Counted from the stretch's first letter, positions 43,721 through 53,748 are shown. The stretch is DNA of 64,000 bases from Neorhizobium alkalisoli (GCF_002968635.1 NZ_PVBN01000008.1:202244-266243); one strand, 5' to 3'. Program-made: numbers and translations. Notes: generated by a model not told the origin, from the sequence alone.

Positions 43721-44299
43721 TCAGCAGCTTACCGGGTTCCCTTGCTCGTCTGTGCCGCAAGCTGCCGCCGGTGCCGTCTGCTGCAGGCTGTAGACGCTGG
43801 AAGCCATGGCGTTGAAGTTGCGTCTGGGCAGTTCTGCCGGAACGGGACCGCTTGCAGATTGTTGGGCCGGCGGAGCCGGGGGATTGGCTGAAAAGATCGT
43901 ACCGCTGCCGGCGCGCACCCCGGTGGGCTGGGTGACGAGCCCTGCCATGGAGGTTGGTTGGCTGGGTGCCGGCGGAAAGGCGCCCTCGGCCCCGGAAGCG
44001 ACGGCAGCAGGCTCCGGGGCAGTTTGCGCGGTTTGCGCCTGCGGTTGTCCCGCAGCCTTGGAGATCGCCGGGTCGGTATAGAGGTTCGAAGCCGTGGCAC
44101 CGCCCTTGGCGAGAATTCCCTTGGCGCTGGCCGGAGTGGCAGGTTGGGCCTGCGGCGCATCCGCGGTTTTCTTCATCGTGCTGCAGCCTGCGAGCGTCAG
44201 GGCGCACAAGCACGTGGCTGCGAGCAGCGCCGGGCGGATGTTTAAGGTGAATTGGTTTTTCGGCAAAGGCTGCCCCGTCGGCTTTTTCGCGCACGTCAT
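43721..44299 (-). CDS. Ala/Pro-rich lipoprotein of unknown function
   Basis: About 192 residues from ATG 44299; ATGs at 44323 and 44356 are alternatives, and none has a strong site. A long signal region ends in LCALTLAGC (lipobox LAGC). The mature chain is low-complexity Ala/Pro/Gln/Thr (about 40-170) and ends in a short ordered piece with two Cys (ACGTDEQGNPVSC). It is probably an outer- or inner-membrane-anchored flexible periplasmic protein. No family is recognised. Confidence 0.7.
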   Translation of the reverse strand: MTCAKKPTGQPLPKNQFTLNIRPALLAATCLCALTLAGCSTMKKTADAPQAQPATPASAKGILAKGGATASNLYTDPAISKAAGQPQAQTAQTAPEPAAVASGAEGAFPPAPSQPTSMAGLVTQPTGVRAGSGTIFSANPPAPPAQQSASGPVPAELPRRNFNAMASSVYSLQQTAPAAACGTDEQGNPVSC

Positions 44300-44439
44300 G
44301 CCGCGAATCACATGTCCGAGCATCTCTGCGAATTGAGGCGGGGACAAGCGGCGCAACGGCCCGTTGCCCTCGCGAGGTCAGCTTGAGACAAGGTTGCGCC
44401 TTGGCTGGCGCGGCGGCGTCACCGCCGCGCCAGAGATTG

Positions 44440-44880
44440 CTACCAGGCGCCGGTATTCGGCATCGATGCCCAGGGTTCGGCGACGGGCAGGCTCTCGCCC
44501 TTCTGGAGGAGCTCGATCGAGATACCGTCGGGCGAACGGATGAAGGCCATGCGGCCTTCGCGCGGAGGCCGGTTGATCGTGATCCCGCTGTCCTGCAGAT
44601 GCTGGCAGAGGTCGTAGATATTATCGACCTCATAGGCGAGGTGACCGAAATTGCGTCCGCCTGTATAATCCTCCGTGTCCCAGTTGTAGGTGAGCTCGAG
44701 GCAGGGGGCCTGATTTCGTTCGGCGGCTCCCACGTCGTCGCGGGCTGCGAGAAAGACCAATGTGAAGCGGCCCTTCTCGTTTTCGATGCGGCGGATTTCA
44801 TCCAGTCCGAATACGGTTTTGTAGAAATGAAGCGAAGCATCCAGGTCTTTGACCCGAACCATGGTATGAAGATAGCGCAT
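44440..44880 (-). CDS. gloA: Lactoylglutathione lyase (glyoxalase I)
   Basis: 146 residues from ATG 44880, after GGAGGGAGACG; the frame continues upstream without homology. It converts the methylglyoxal-glutathione hemithioacetal to S-lactoylglutathione. It starts [20 protein letters not shown] (metal His5 region and glutathione Arg). It also has the metal Glu in [13 protein letters not shown], the His in [12 protein letters not shown] and the Glu in GISIELLQ. The length and ligands match the Ni-type bacterial GloA. It is a single gene, divergent from the cold-shock protein gene. Confidence 0.95.
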   Translation of the reverse strand: MRYLHTMVRVKDLDASLHFYKTVFGLDEIRRIENEKGRFTLVFLAARDDVGAAERNQAPCLELTYNWDTEDYTGGRNFGHLAYEVDNIYDLCQHLQDSGITINRPPREGRMAFIRSPDGISIELLQKGESLPVAEPWASMPNTGAW

Positions 44881-45078
44881 TAAGACGTCTCCCTCCGGTA
44901 AGCACCCCAGGGATATGGCGCAGACGCCAGCCTGGAGCAAGCCACCCTCAATAGACATCGGGGTGGATAAAGCCGAGACGGGGGCTTGCGCTGTAGGGTT
45001 AGCGGGATGTTAATCTATCCGCTAAGAATCAGTTAAAACCGTCATGTCGTAACGCGTAATCTGAGGGGCCGGAAGGAT

Positions 45079-45657
45079 ATGGCAGACAGGATGTCATCGA
45101 AGGGCGTTGCCGGTTTCGAGGAGCTTTCGGGTGAGCCAGTTGAGCTGATCGAGATCACCGGTGTCGTCAAATGGTTCGACGTGGCCAAGGGGTTCGGCTT
45201 CATCGTCCCGGACAACGGCATGCAGGATGTTCTCTTGCATGTCACTTGCCTGAGACGCGACGGATACCAGACGATCCTGGAAGGGACCCGGATCGTCGCG
45301 ATGATCCAGAAACGGGATCGCGGCTACCAGGCCTTCCGCATCCTTTCCATGGATCAGTCGACCGCGGTTCATCCTTCGCAGCTTCCGCCGGTCCGGACCC
45401 ATGTACAGGTGACGCCGACCAGCGGTCTTGAGCGCGCACTGGTCAAATGGTTCAATCGCACCAAAGGTTTCGGCTTTTTGACGCGGGGCGAGGGGACCGA
45501 GGATATTTTTGTCCACATGGAGACGCTTCGCCGCTTCGGCCTGACGGAGCTGCGCCCCGGCCAGGTGGTGCTGGTACGCTTCGGACCCGGCGACAAGGGG
45601 CTGATGGCAGCGGAAATCCATCCCGACAATCCCAATCCCGTGAGCCGGTCGCACTGA
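45079..45657 (+). CDS. Double cold-shock-domain protein
   Basis: The product has 192 residues with two CSDs. The first (about 27-95) has GVVKWFDVAKGFGFIVPDNG and DVLLHVTCL. The second (about 118-185) has ALVKWFNRTKGFGFLTRGEG and DIFVHMETL. Each carries an RNP1-type KGFGF(I/L) motif and an RNP2-type D(V/I)(L/F)(L/V)H motif for single-stranded nucleic-acid binding. Double-CSD proteins are an alphaproteobacterial type, likely RNA chaperones. Its TGA shares one base with the ATG of the DUF192 gene, so the two are translationally coupled. Confidence 0.93.
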   Translation: MADRMSSKGVAGFEELSGEPVELIEITGVVKWFDVAKGFGFIVPDNGMQDVLLHVTCLRRDGYQTILEGTRIVAMIQKRDRGYQAFRILSMDQSTAVHPSQLPPVRTHVQVTPTSGLERALVKWFNRTKGFGFLTRGEGTEDIFVHMETLRRFGLTELRPGQVVLVRFGPGDKGLMAAEIHPDNPNPVSRSH

Positions 45658-46133
45658 TGCGTTTGCCGTTGCCGATCCTCTTCAAAAGCGCCCTCGGGGC
45701 GCTTTTTCTGCTCCTGGCGACTATGGTCCTGGCCCAGGATGTCACGTTCCCTCGCGATGACCTGTCGATCAGAACGGCCGGCGGCAAGACCTATCAGTTC
45801 TCGGTGGAGCTCGCCGTGACGGATGCGCAGCGCTCCCAAGGGCTGATGTTCCGCAAGACCATGCCTCCAGACCACGGTATGTTGTTTGATTTCGGCGAGG
45901 CTCGCCCGGTCGCCATGTGGATGGAAAATACCATCCTGCCGCTCGACATGCTGTTCATTCAGAGCGACGGCACCATCTCCCATATTCGGGAAAACGCTGT
46001 TCCCTATGCCCGCGACGTCATCGATTCGCGCGGGCCGGTAAAATTCGTCCTGGAACTGAACGCCGGTCGCGCGAAATCTCTCGGCATCAAGGTTGGCGAC
46101 AAGGTCATCAGCCGACGGGTCGGCAACCGATAG
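45657..46133 (+). CDS. Exported DUF192 protein
   Basis: The product has 158 residues. It starts on the last base of the preceding stop (TGATG). The signal peptide is about residues 1-26 (ALGALFLLLATMVLAQ). The DUF192 core follows: FSVELAVTDAQRSQGLMFR, HGMLFDFGEARPVAMWMENTILPLDMLFI, VKFVLELNAG. This family is of unknown activity and usually periplasmic. Coupling to a double cold-shock gene recurs in rhizobia as I recall, but no functional link is known. Confidence 0.92.
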   Translation: MRLPLPILFKSALGALFLLLATMVLAQDVTFPRDDLSIRTAGGKTYQFSVELAVTDAQRSQGLMFRKTMPPDHGMLFDFGEARPVAMWMENTILPLDMLFIQSDGTISHIRENAVPYARDVIDSRGPVKFVLELNAGRAKSLGIKVGDKVISRRVGNR

Positions 46134-46229
46134 CGGTTTCCCGCATCTTTTCTGTTTTGGTATGCGAACTTATCTATTTTTGGAGTTGCGGCACAAATAG
46201 GAACCGTGTATCTCGCAACCAACGTAGAA

Positions 46230-46306
<77 letters not shown>

Positions 46307-46356
46307 CGCTTTCAGGCGAGGCTTCACATACGGTCCGTCCATGGAGCGTTACAGGA

Positions 46357-46662
46357 ATGTCTGCCAAGATTTATCGCCCGGCAAAAACCGCCATGCAGTC
46401 CGGCAAGGCCAAGACCCATCTCTGGGTGCTGGAATTCGACCAGGAACAGCCGCGCCGAATTGATCCTATTCTGGGCTATACCTCTTCCGGAGATATGAAG
46501 CAGCAGGTGCGCCTGACCTTCGAGAGCCAGGAACAGGCCGAGGCTTATGCAAAGCGTGAAGGCATTCCTTACCGCATCATCAAGCCGAAGGAAGCCGCCC
46601 GCCAGATCGTTTCCTACACGGACAATTTCCGCTTCAACCGGCTCCAGCCCTGGACCCATTGA
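46357..46662 (+). CDS. ETC complex I subunit (NDUFS4-like family)
   Basis: The product has 101 residues. It matches the eukaryotic 18-kDa/AQDQ subunit family: KIYRPAKTAMQSGKAKTHLWVLEF, DPILGYTSSGDMKQQVRLTFESQEQAEAYA and the C-terminal YTDNFRFNRLQPWTH. In alphaproteobacteria this supernumerary NADH dehydrogenase subunit is encoded away from the nuo cluster, as here between two tRNA genes. It probably stabilises the N-module of complex I on the cytoplasmic side. Confidence 0.93.
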   Translation: MSAKIYRPAKTAMQSGKAKTHLWVLEFDQEQPRRIDPILGYTSSGDMKQQVRLTFESQEQAEAYAKREGIPYRIIKPKEAARQIVSYTDNFRFNRLQPWTH

Positions 46663-46707
46663 CCCTGCCGGCTTGGCCGGTCATTGCCGGGCAACAGGCC
46701 ACTGATT

Positions 46708-46784
46708 GGCCCCTTAGCTCAACTGGATAGAGCAACTGCCTTCTAAGCAGTAGGTCGCAGGTTCGAGTCCTGCAGGGGTCGCCA
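46708..46784 (+). tRNA. tRNA-Arg (anticodon UCU)
   Basis: 77 nt with encoded CCA. The acceptor stem is GGCCCCT with AGGGGTC (one G-U). The anticodon arm is ACTGC-CTTCTAA-GCAGT (anticodon TCT), and the T-arm GCAGGTTCGAGTCCTGC is perfect. It reads the rare AGA and AGG codons. Confidence 0.97.
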
Positions 46785-46899
46785 CCCATCGCCTGTCCGA
46801 CACGAAGACTGCGGCAACACGTCCTACCTGACACATAAGTGACAGCCTCTTGCCCGCCGGTTCTTTAGCCCTATCGTCTCTTCAACAACGGAGAGCACT

Positions 46900-47088
46900 A
46901 TGGCCCCTGAAGAGAGAATCAGACGTCACGAGGAAACGATCGCTCGCTTGGGGGAGGATATGGAGTGGCTGCGGGATACCGGATTTTGGACCGAAGCTGG
47001 TTCGAACGAAGATCTGATCGATGAGATCGAGCGCGCAATCAATCTCTATGTAAGCCTGATTAGAGAACTCACACGCCCTGTTGGTTGA
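46900..47088 (+). CDS. Small helical protein (62 aa), unknown
   Basis: ATG 46900 follows ACGGAGAGCACT, a good ribosome-binding site. The 62 residues are charged and helical (EERIRRHEETIARLGEDMEWL; NEDLIDEIERAINLYVSLIREL), with heptad-like spacing suggesting a short coiled coil. There is no signal peptide or known domain. It is a plausible real gene because of its codon use and start region. Confidence 0.55.
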   Translation: MAPEERIRRHEETIARLGEDMEWLRDTGFWTEAGSNEDLIDEIERAINLYVSLIRELTRPVG

Positions 47089-47187
47089 TGCGTCATGCCG
47101 ATCAGCCAGGGGCATGCAGCCGGACTGGTACCTTCGACAGTCCCAGAGGAGAGACGGGTTCTCTTCCTCAAGTCCGTTATAGTGGGC

Positions 47188-48330
47188 TCAGGCCACTGAC
47201 GGCTCGTTCAACTCACTGCTGTCCGTGCCGATCGTCATCGTATTGCCGCGCCATTCGAAGGAGCCTCCGATCCAGCTTCTGAGCCAGATCGCGGGCATCA
47301 AGGCATCGCGTACCACCATGGCGAGGCACAGTCTAAGCGATACGGGCCAGTTTTTGGCGACCGCCAGGCCCAATTCCGGAAGATAGGTGGCGGCGAGAAT
47401 CGCTCCCGCCGGCGCGACCGGACTGATGCCGGCGATCACGGCAGCTGCGGTTCCAAGCGTGAGTGGCGGCACGACGCCGAGCAATATCTCGGGGGCGAAA
47501 TAGACCGGAAAGGTCACGCGGCGAAGCCTCGCCCAGCGGCTCTGCCGCGCCCAGATTTCTCCGAGGTTGCGCCGGCCGAGCGGTTGTTCGAACGGCGAGG
47601 AAACGAGATGCACCTTGCGTCCCAGCCTGTTGACGAGCTTCGTGGCCGCCGCATCCTCGGCGATTTCTGCGGCCAGCGCGTCGATACCTCCTTCAGCGTC
47701 GAGCACCGGCTTGTACCAGAGCATGCTTTTGCCCTGGGCAAAGCCGAAACCGAGAGCCTCGCCGACATATTGCCAGCGGGCCTGGTGGCCGTTGAGAAAG
47801 GCACACTCGGTCTCGGCCCAAAACCCGTTCGGCCGGGAGCCGAGCGGCGTGGAGCAGACCAGGCCGGTGTCGCCCCGCCGGGCCGACATGAGATGCTCCA
47901 CGTAGTCGGCAGGCATGAGAACATTGGAGTCGGCGAGAATCACCCAGTCGCTGGTGGCGGCCCGCCATCCCTTGACGCAGTTGTTCAGCTTGGGATTGGC
48001 GCTTATGCGGTCGTCGCCCACCAGAATGCGCGCCCGGATTTCCGGATGCGCCGCCATCGCCTCTTCGATCCTGGCGACGATCGGATCCCGTTCCTCGGCC
48101 ACGCAGAAAATCAATTCGTAGTGCGGCCAGTCGAGCTTAAACGCGTGCGCCAAGGTCAATGCCGTGAAATTCTCGATGCCGCGCGCGGGGATGACGATCG
48201 AAACCGCCGGCCGGTCGGAAATGACGGGAGCCGGCGTGCCGAGCGGCGACAACCTCCATGTCGCTATGGCCAGGCTGATCAGGTTGATGAGCATGAGGGC
48301 CACTGCGGCGAAGGCGAAGTAATATTCCAT
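47188..48330 (-). CDS. Family 2/21 glycosyltransferase, ceramide-glucosyltransferase-like
   Basis: About 380 residues from ATG 48330, with GGGATC 6 bases upstream; an ATG at 48336 is too close to that site. One N-terminal hydrophobic helix leads to a GT-A domain: VSIVIPARGIENF, DDRISANPKLNNCVKGW, ILADSNVLMPADYVEHL (D-x-N), the AET-E acceptor region, and the processive-type RQSRWARLRR (Q/R-x-x-R-W). Several C-terminal membrane helices follow. This layout is that of GT21 glucosylceramide synthases, an activity shown in Agrobacterium. It is probably an inner-membrane enzyme making glycosphingolipid or glycosyl-diacylglycerol. Confidence 0.85.
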   Translation of the reverse strand: MEYYFAFAAVALMLINLISLAIATWRLSPLGTPAPVISDRPAVSIVIPARGIENFTALTLAHAFKLDWPHYELIFCVAEERDPIVARIEEAMAAHPEIRARILVGDDRISANPKLNNCVKGWRAATSDWVILADSNVLMPADYVEHLMSARRGDTGLVCSTPLGSRPNGFWAETECAFLNGHQARWQYVGEALGFGFAQGKSMLWYKPVLDAEGGIDALAAEIAEDAAATKLVNRLGRKVHLVSSPFEQPLGRRNLGEIWARQSRWARLRRVTFPVYFAPEILLGVVPPLTLGTAAAVIAGISPVAPAGAILAATYLPELGLAVAKNWPVSLRLCLAMVVRDALMPAIWLRSWIGGSFEWRGNTMTIGTDSSELNEPSVA

Positions 48331-48760
48331 GAACATGATCCCGATGGAGCCGCGCGCTGTCTCTGGCCGCAGCTCCGATACAGCCTCGATTCAGCGTCCC
48401 GAATGTGAACACATCATCGTCATGTGACAGGTGGATGACGGTATCGAGGACCGTTCGAATGCTGGCTTGAAATACGGCGCCGTCCATTCCGGACCGCGCT
48501 CTCACGTAAAGGCGCCCGCTCGAAGGTCGGGATCTTCAAAACCCCAGTCTCGCCATATTCCGGATTCTGAATTGCCGCATTATTTCGTATCATTGCGGGC
48601 GTCGGTTCCGCGCGTGTTTGGCGAGCGGCGGCAAGATTGGCGCAGGGCGACCGAGGTCGGCGGATGCGCTTCCAAGACATTTCAAAATCACTTTTGTCCG
48701 GGCGGCTCGATGGCTGCCCGTACGCTTCGCATCGTCCTTATGATTTTCAGCGGGGATCGC
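48331..48760. other. 430-bp intergenic region, no gene seen
   Basis: The region separates two divergent genes. An open frame continues upstream of the plus-strand gene but has no start signal and no protein-like pattern. A near-repeat TGTGAACACATCATCGTCATGTGACA (split at 48405-48429) holds TGTGA twice, possibly a weak operator. No convincing -35/-10 pair was found. Confidence 0.4.
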
Positions 48761-49417
48761 ATGAATAGGATCTTTTGTGCCGCGACGGTATGCGCCTTTG
48801 CGGCTGTTTTTTCGCACGGTTCGGCTTTTGCGGACGACAAGCCACTGATCTGGAAACCTTCCAAGGCCTCCGAGACGAGCTATTCGGTGAAGCTCGGCCT
48901 CAAACTGCCGACGCGGATCGAGACCGAGGCCGGCATTTCCATGGGCGTCAATACGACGAACAGCGGAGCGCCGGTCGATACGCCTCTCAAGTTCTGGAGC
49001 AATTTCACGGCCGAAAAAACCAGGACGCCGGCCGGCCAGACCGGCCGTGACGTCGGTGTCGATCTCGACGGCAATACCGGCAGCGCCGGGATCACCATGA
49101 ACTATTACGAAAAGGAAATCGCGACGCCTCAGATCGATATCGAGAGGCGCAGCAGCTATGGCGTTCACTATGACGGCGCTTCGGGCGAATGGCGGGGCGT
49201 CGACGCCAGCCAGTCAGTGCGGCTCTCGCATGCCGCAAGCGGCACGGCGCTGATCGGCCGTGCGACTGGCAGTGATGGCTTCAGGACCGTGACCGCTGGC
49301 GTGGCCATGGAAAAGAAGCTCGGCACGCGGATGACGGTGAGTGGCTCGATCGAGCGTTCATCGGACTCCGCAGCACCCGCAGCGCGGGTCGGCGCTCGTT
49401 ATTTCTTCAGGTGGTAA
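48761..49417 (+). CDS. Exported, outer-membrane-like beta protein of unknown function
   Basis: 218 residues from ATG 48761, after GGGGATCGC. The signal peptide is IFCAATVCAFAAVFSHGSAFA, cleaved before DDKPL. The mature chain alternates polar and hydrophobic residues in strands (SYSVKLGLKLPTRIETEAGISMGV, SAGITMNYYEKEI, AVAMEKKLGTRMTVSGSIERS). It ends in ARVGARYFFRW, with a terminal aromatic residue as in outer-membrane beta-barrels. There are no cysteines in the mature part. The barrel assignment is inference; no family is recognised. Confidence 0.7.
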   Translation: MNRIFCAATVCAFAAVFSHGSAFADDKPLIWKPSKASETSYSVKLGLKLPTRIETEAGISMGVNTTNSGAPVDTPLKFWSNFTAEKTRTPAGQTGRDVGVDLDGNTGSAGITMNYYEKEIATPQIDIERRSSYGVHYDGASGEWRGVDASQSVRLSHAASGTALIGRATGSDGFRTVTAGVAMEKKLGTRMTVSGSIERSSDSAAPAARVGARYFFRW

Positions 49418-49423
49418 AATGGA

Positions 49424-49447
49424 AAGGGGCGCCTGAGCGCCCCTGAA
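49424..49447 (-). terminator. Terminator of the aap operon
   Basis: GGGGCGCCTGAGCGCCCC (49428-49445) forms a compact stem. On the minus strand it is followed by TTTCCATTTTACC. It lies 20 bases past the aapP stop and also between convergent genes. Confidence 0.75.
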
Positions 49448-49466
49448 AGCCGGGTTGGTCAGCCGC

Positions 49467-50240
49467 TCAGTGCAGAATCTGGCTGAGGAAGAGCCTGGTG
49501 CGCTCATGCTGCGGATTGTCGAAGAACTCGGCGGGCGAGTTCTGCTCGACGATCTGGCCCTGGTCCATGAAGATGACCCGGTTCGCCACCTGGCGGGCAA
49601 AGCCCATTTCATGGGTGACGCAGAGCATGGTCATGCCTTCTTCGGCAAGGCTTACCATCGTGTCCAGCACTTCCTTGACCATTTCCGGATCGAGTGCGGA
49701 GGTCGGTTCGTCGAACAGCATGATCTTCGGCTTCATGCAGAGCGAGCGGGCGATCGCCACGCGTTGCTGCTGTCCGCCGGAAAGCTGGCCCGGATATTTG
49801 TTGGCCTGTTCCGGGATCTTGACGCGCTTCAGGTAATGCATCGCGATCTCCTCGGCCTGCTTCTTCGGCATCTTGCGGACCCAGATCGGCGCCAGCGTGC
49901 AGTTTTCCAGGATGGTCAGATGCGGGAAGAGGTTGAAGTGCTGGAACACCATGCCGACTTCACGGCGCACTTCGTCGATCTTCTTCAGGTCGTTTGTCAG
50001 CTCGATCCCGTCGACGATGATCGTACCGGCCTGATGTTCCTCGAGACGATTGATGCAGCGGATCATCGTCGATTTGCCGGAGCCGGACGGTCCGGCGATG
50101 ACGATACGCTCGCCCTTCATCACCTTCAGGTTGATGTCGCGCAGCACGTGGAAATCGCCATACCATTTGTTCATGCCGACGATCTCGACGGCGACGTCGG
50201 TAGCGGAGACGGTCAGTTTCTTGGGTTGGGCGTCAGCCAT
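49467..50240 (-). CDS. aapP: General L-amino-acid ABC transporter, ATP-binding protein
   Basis: The product has 257 residues and one nucleotide-binding domain: Walker [11 protein letters not shown]-loop, signature [15 protein letters not shown], Walker [15 protein letters not shown] and switch His in LCVTHEMGF. It belongs to the polar amino-acid (HisP/GlnQ/AapP) group. It energises AapQM for uptake of a broad range of L-amino acids. In Rhizobium the Aap system is also needed for amino-acid cycling in nodules. It is the last gene of aapJQMP, 31 bp after aapM. Confidence 0.96.
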   Translation of the reverse strand: MADAQPKKLTVSATDVAVEIVGMNKWYGDFHVLRDINLKVMKGERIVIAGPSGSGKSTMIRCINRLEEHQAGTIIVDGIELTNDLKKIDEVRREVGMVFQHFNLFPHLTILENCTLAPIWVRKMPKKQAEEIAMHYLKRVKIPEQANKYPGQLSGGQQQRVAIARSLCMKPKIMLFDEPTSALDPEMVKEVLDTMVSLAEEGMTMLCVTHEMGFARQVANRVIFMDQGQIVEQNSPAEFFDNPQHERTRLFLSQILH

Positions 50241-50271
50241 TTTAATCCCCTTTGTTATTGTTTTGCGGCGA

Positions 50272-51429
50272 TCACCGCTTGTAGCTCGTGTCGAGGTGCC
50301 GTTCCATGAACGCGGAATAGCGCGACATGCCGAAGCAGAACAGCCAGAAGATGAAGCCTGCGAAGATAAGTCCGGTAATCGGCGTCACCGGCGTGATCCA
50401 GGTCGTGTCGGTGAAGTTGAGCCGCACGATACCGAGCAGATCGAACATGCCGATGATCGACACGAGCGATGTATCTTTGAAGAGGCCGATGAAGGTGTTG
50501 ACGATGCCTGGGATGACCAGCTTGATCGCCTGCGGCAGGACGACCAGCCGCATTGTCTGCCAGTAGCTGAGCCCGAGAGATTCGGAACCTTCGGTCTGGC
50601 CTTTGGGGATCGCCTGCAGGCCGCCGCGGATGACTTCGGCCATATAGGCCGACGCGAAGATCGCGACCCCCACGAGCGCACGGAGAAAATTGTCGATCGT
50701 CCAGCCGGTCGGCAGGAAGAGCGGCAACATCACGTTTGCCATGAAGAGAACGCTGATCAGGGGCACGCCGCGGATGATTTCGATGAAACCGACGCACAGC
50801 ATCCGGATCACCGGCATTTTCGATCGGCGCCCGAGGGCAAGCAGGATGCCCACGGGCAGCGAGACGGCGATGCCGACGAAGGAGAGGATGAGCGTTACCA
50901 TCAGGCCGCCCCAGAGAGGGGTTTCCACTTCGTCGAGACCGAAGACACCGCCATGCAACAGGAAGAAGGCGACAACCGGGAAAACGACGAAGAAGAGAAG
51001 GGCGGTTAGCCCCTTGCGAGGTAGCTTTGGGATCAGCAGCGGCACGAGCAGCATAACGAAGAGTGCGGCAACGACCATTGGCCGCCAGCGCTCCTCCAAA
51101 GGATACCGGCCGAACATGAATTGCTGGAACCGGTCGCCTACAAAGGCCCAGCAGGCTCCCTTCCAGCCCTCCGGCTGTATGCCGCCCTGTGCGACGGTGG
51201 TGCAGACGCTACGGTTGGCGCCCGACCAGACGGCGTTGAAGAAGAGCCAGTCCAGTATCCCAGGCAGCACCCAGATCAACAGGACGACCGCAACAAGGGT
51301 CAGGATCGTGTCTTTCGGGGTGGCGAGAAGATTGGTGCGAACCCAGCCGCTGACAGTCTTGGTGCTGAGTGGAGCGGGCTGGGCGTTCAGCATGTCGCTA
51401 CGGACATAGGAAAGGTTTTTGATATCCAT
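50272..51429 (-). CDS. aapM: General L-amino-acid ABC transporter, permease AapM
   Basis: 385 residues from ATG 51429, which lies 4 bp past the aapQ stop. An N-terminal extension with a hydrophobic segment ([24 protein letters not shown]) is characteristic of the unusually long Aap permeases. The C-terminal HisM-type core has [19 protein letters not shown] and the coupling loop [29 protein letters not shown]. It is an inner-membrane channel subunit paired with AapQ. Confidence 0.95.
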   Translation of the reverse strand: MDIKNLSYVRSDMLNAQPAPLSTKTVSGWVRTNLLATPKDTILTLVAVVLLIWVLPGILDWLFFNAVWSGANRSVCTTVAQGGIQPEGWKGACWAFVGDRFQQFMFGRYPLEERWRPMVVAALFVMLLVPLLIPKLPRKGLTALLFFVVFPVVAFFLLHGGVFGLDEVETPLWGGLMVTLILSFVGIAVSLPVGILLALGRRSKMPVIRMLCVGFIEIIRGVPLISVLFMANVMLPLFLPTGWTIDNFLRALVGVAIFASAYMAEVIRGGLQAIPKGQTEGSESLGLSYWQTMRLVVLPQAIKLVIPGIVNTFIGLFKDTSLVSIIGMFDLLGIVRLNFTDTTWITPVTPITGLIFAGFIFWLFCFGMSRYSAFMERHLDTSYKR

Positions 51430-51433
51430 GAGC

Positions 51434-52627
51434 TTATCTTTCCACCAGCGCCATCTTGGCATTGAACCAGTTCATGAAGATCGATGTGGCGATGCTGATG
51501 GCCAGATATACCGTCAGCATGATGGAGATCGCCTCCACCGCCTGGCCCGTCTGGTTGAGCGTCGTACTGGTCGTGGAAAAGAGCTCGGGAAAGCCGATAG
51601 CAACACCGAGCGACGAGTTCTTCGTCAGGTTGAGATACTGACTGGTGAGCGGCGGAATGATAATGCGCATCGCCTGCGGCACGACGACGAGCCGGGTCGT
51701 ATGCGAAGGATGCAGACCGAGCGCGAAGGAGGCTTCACTCTGTCCCTTGGCGACGCCCCGGATGCCCGCGCGGATCACCTCTGCGATGAACGACGCCGTA
51801 TAAAGCGAAAGCGCCATGTAGAGGGCAACGAATTCCGGAAGGATGCGCGCCCCGCCGGTCATGTTGAAACGGCCCGCGATCGGGGAATCGAACGTGAGCG
51901 GCGCACCCATGATCAGAAATGCCAGGATCGGCAGTCCGATGACAAGGCCGGCGCCCGTCCAGATCGTATGGAACTGCTTGCCGGTCGCTGCTTGACGCTG
52001 CTTGGCCCATCTGGCGATGACGATGGTCGCAACGACCGCGACCAGCAAGGCGACGGGAATAACCCAGGCGCCTTCTCCCCAGATCGGATTCGGGAAGGCA
52101 AGACCGCGATTGTTGAGAAAGACGTTGAACGGCAGAGCGATCGAATCCCGCACCTGCGGCAACGAGTCCAACACCCCTTTGTACCAGAAGAAGATGATCA
52201 GCAGTACCGGGATGTTGCGGAAGACCTCGACATAGAGGGTGCAGAGTTTTGCGACGAGCCAGTTCCGCGACAAACGACCGAGGCCGATGATGAAGCCGAT
52301 GATGGTGGCCGTGAAGATGCCGAGGATGGCGACGAGCATCGTGTTCAGAAAGCCGACGACGATCGCCCGGCCATAGGTGGAATCACTCGTATAGGCGATG
52401 AGCGACTGGCCGATATCGAAGCCCGCTCGGCCTCTCAGGAAGCCGTAGCCGGACGCCGTTCCGGAACGGGCAAGGTTCTCGGTGGTGTTGTGGAAGATCC
52501 ACCAGCCGACGACGAGGACTATGAGGAGAGTGAGCACCTGGTAGAAAATACCGCGAAACTTCGGGTCGTACGCATAAGACCTCAGCGTACGAGCCTCCGA
52601 AGGCGCAATTGCAGCGTGATCTGTCAT
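51434..52627 (-). CDS. aapQ: General L-amino-acid ABC transporter, permease AapQ
   Basis: The product has 397 residues. It has an N-terminal cytoplasmic stretch, a first helix ([20 protein letters not shown]) and the large periplasmic/central insertion seen in AapQ/BztB permeases. The C-terminal permease core follows, with [21 protein letters not shown] and the EAA loop [31 protein letters not shown]. It is encoded after aapJ (about 100 bp gap) and before aapM (4 bp gap). Confidence 0.95.
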   Translation of the reverse strand: MTDHAAIAPSEARTLRSYAYDPKFRGIFYQVLTLLIVLVVGWWIFHNTTENLARSGTASGYGFLRGRAGFDIGQSLIAYTSDSTYGRAIVVGFLNTMLVAILGIFTATIIGFIIGLGRLSRNWLVAKLCTLYVEVFRNIPVLLIIFFWYKGVLDSLPQVRDSIALPFNVFLNNRGLAFPNPIWGEGAWVIPVALLVAVVATIVIARWAKQRQAATGKQFHTIWTGAGLVIGLPILAFLIMGAPLTFDSPIAGRFNMTGGARILPEFVALYMALSLYTASFIAEVIRAGIRGVAKGQSEASFALGLHPSHTTRLVVVPQAMRIIIPPLTSQYLNLTKNSSLGVAIGFPELFSTTSTTLNQTGQAVEAISIMLTVYLAISIATSIFMNWFNAKMALVER

Positions 52628-52725
52628 GCTGGCCTTTTCCCCTGTGGCCTGTTTCAGGCCTTTTTATATTTTGTCTATTGAAGATAAGGCGGCGTTGGCC
52701 GCCTTATCTGATCTTGAACGTGCGA

Positions 52726-53748
52726 TTAGCGCACCGGCGGTGCGTATTGCAGGCCACCCTTGGACCACAGGGCGTTCAGGCCGCGCTGGATCTTGAGGGG
52801 CGTATTTGCGCCGATGTTGCGTTCGAAGACTTCGCCGTAGTTCCCGACGTTCTTGATGATGTTGTAGGCCCATTCATTGGTGAGGCCGAGGTCGGTACCG
52901 ATCTTGGTGTCCTTCTCGACGCCGAGGAAGCGGCGGATATCCGGGTTGGTCGAGTTTTTCATCTCGTCGAGGTTCTTCTGGGTGATGCCGAAGTCTTCGG
53001 CCTGAACCATTGCGTAACCCGCCCAGGTGACGATGTCGAACCACTGGTCGTCGCCCTGACGGACGGCCGGACCGAGCGGCTCCTTGGAGATGATTTCCGG
53101 CAGAATGATGTGATCGTCCGGGTTGGAAAGCGACAGGCGCAGCGAATACAGGCCCGACTGGTCGGTCGTGTAGACGTCGCAACGGCCGGCCTGATAGGCG
53201 GCGTTCACTTCTTCGAGCTTTTCGAAGACGACAGGGTTGTACTGCAGATTGTTGGACTTGAAGTAATCCGCGAGGTTGAGTTCGGTCGTGGTGCCGGACT
53301 GGACGCAGACGGCGGCGCCGGAGAGTTCAAGGGCCGACTTCACGTTCAGGCTCTTCGGAATCATGAAGCCCTGGCCGTCGTAGTAGTTGACGTAGCGGAA
53401 GTTCAAGCCGAGCGAGGTGTCGCGGCTGATGGTCCAGGTGGTGTTACGGGCGAGAAGGTCGACTTCGCCGGACTGCAGAGCGGTAAAGCGGCTCTGCGCG
53501 GTGGTCGGCGTGTACTTGACCTTGGTGGCATCGCCAAAAACAGCAGCAGCGACAGCCTTGCAATAATCGACGTCGAAGCCGGTCCAGTTACCAGCCGAAT
53601 CCGGAGCGGCAAAACCGGCGAGACCGGTGTTGACGCCGCACTGGACGAAACCCTTGGACTTCACGTTGTCCAATGTGGCAGCCGATGCGGCAGAGGCAAA
53701 CCCCAGGACCGCTGCGCCAATCGCGGCTGACAGAAGCGTCTTTTTCAT
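52726..53748 (-). CDS. aapJ: General L-amino-acid ABC transporter, periplasmic binding protein
   Basis: The start is set at ATG 53748, giving 340 residues, as known for AapJ; the open frame upstream is leader. The signal peptide is KKTLLSAAIGAAVLGFASAASA, then ATLDNVKSKGFVQCGVNTGLAGFAAPD. The SBP_bac_3 signature GFDVDYCKAVAAAVFGD and the motif QSRFTALQSGEVDLLARNTTWT are present. The N-terminal CGV and later CVQSG cysteines may form a disulfide. It binds polar, acidic, basic and some aliphatic L-amino acids in the Rhizobium system. A promoter lies about 110 bases upstream. Confidence 0.97.
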   Translation of the reverse strand: MKKTLLSAAIGAAVLGFASAASAATLDNVKSKGFVQCGVNTGLAGFAAPDSAGNWTGFDVDYCKAVAAAVFGDATKVKYTPTTAQSRFTALQSGEVDLLARNTTWTISRDTSLGLNFRYVNYYDGQGFMIPKSLNVKSALELSGAAVCVQSGTTTELNLADYFKSNNLQYNPVVFEKLEEVNAAYQAGRCDVYTTDQSGLYSLRLSLSNPDDHIILPEIISKEPLGPAVRQGDDQWFDIVTWAGYAMVQAEDFGITQKNLDEMKNSTNPDIRRFLGVEKDTKIGTDLGLTNEWAYNIIKNVGNYGEVFERNIGANTPLKIQRGLNALWSKGGLQYAPPVR

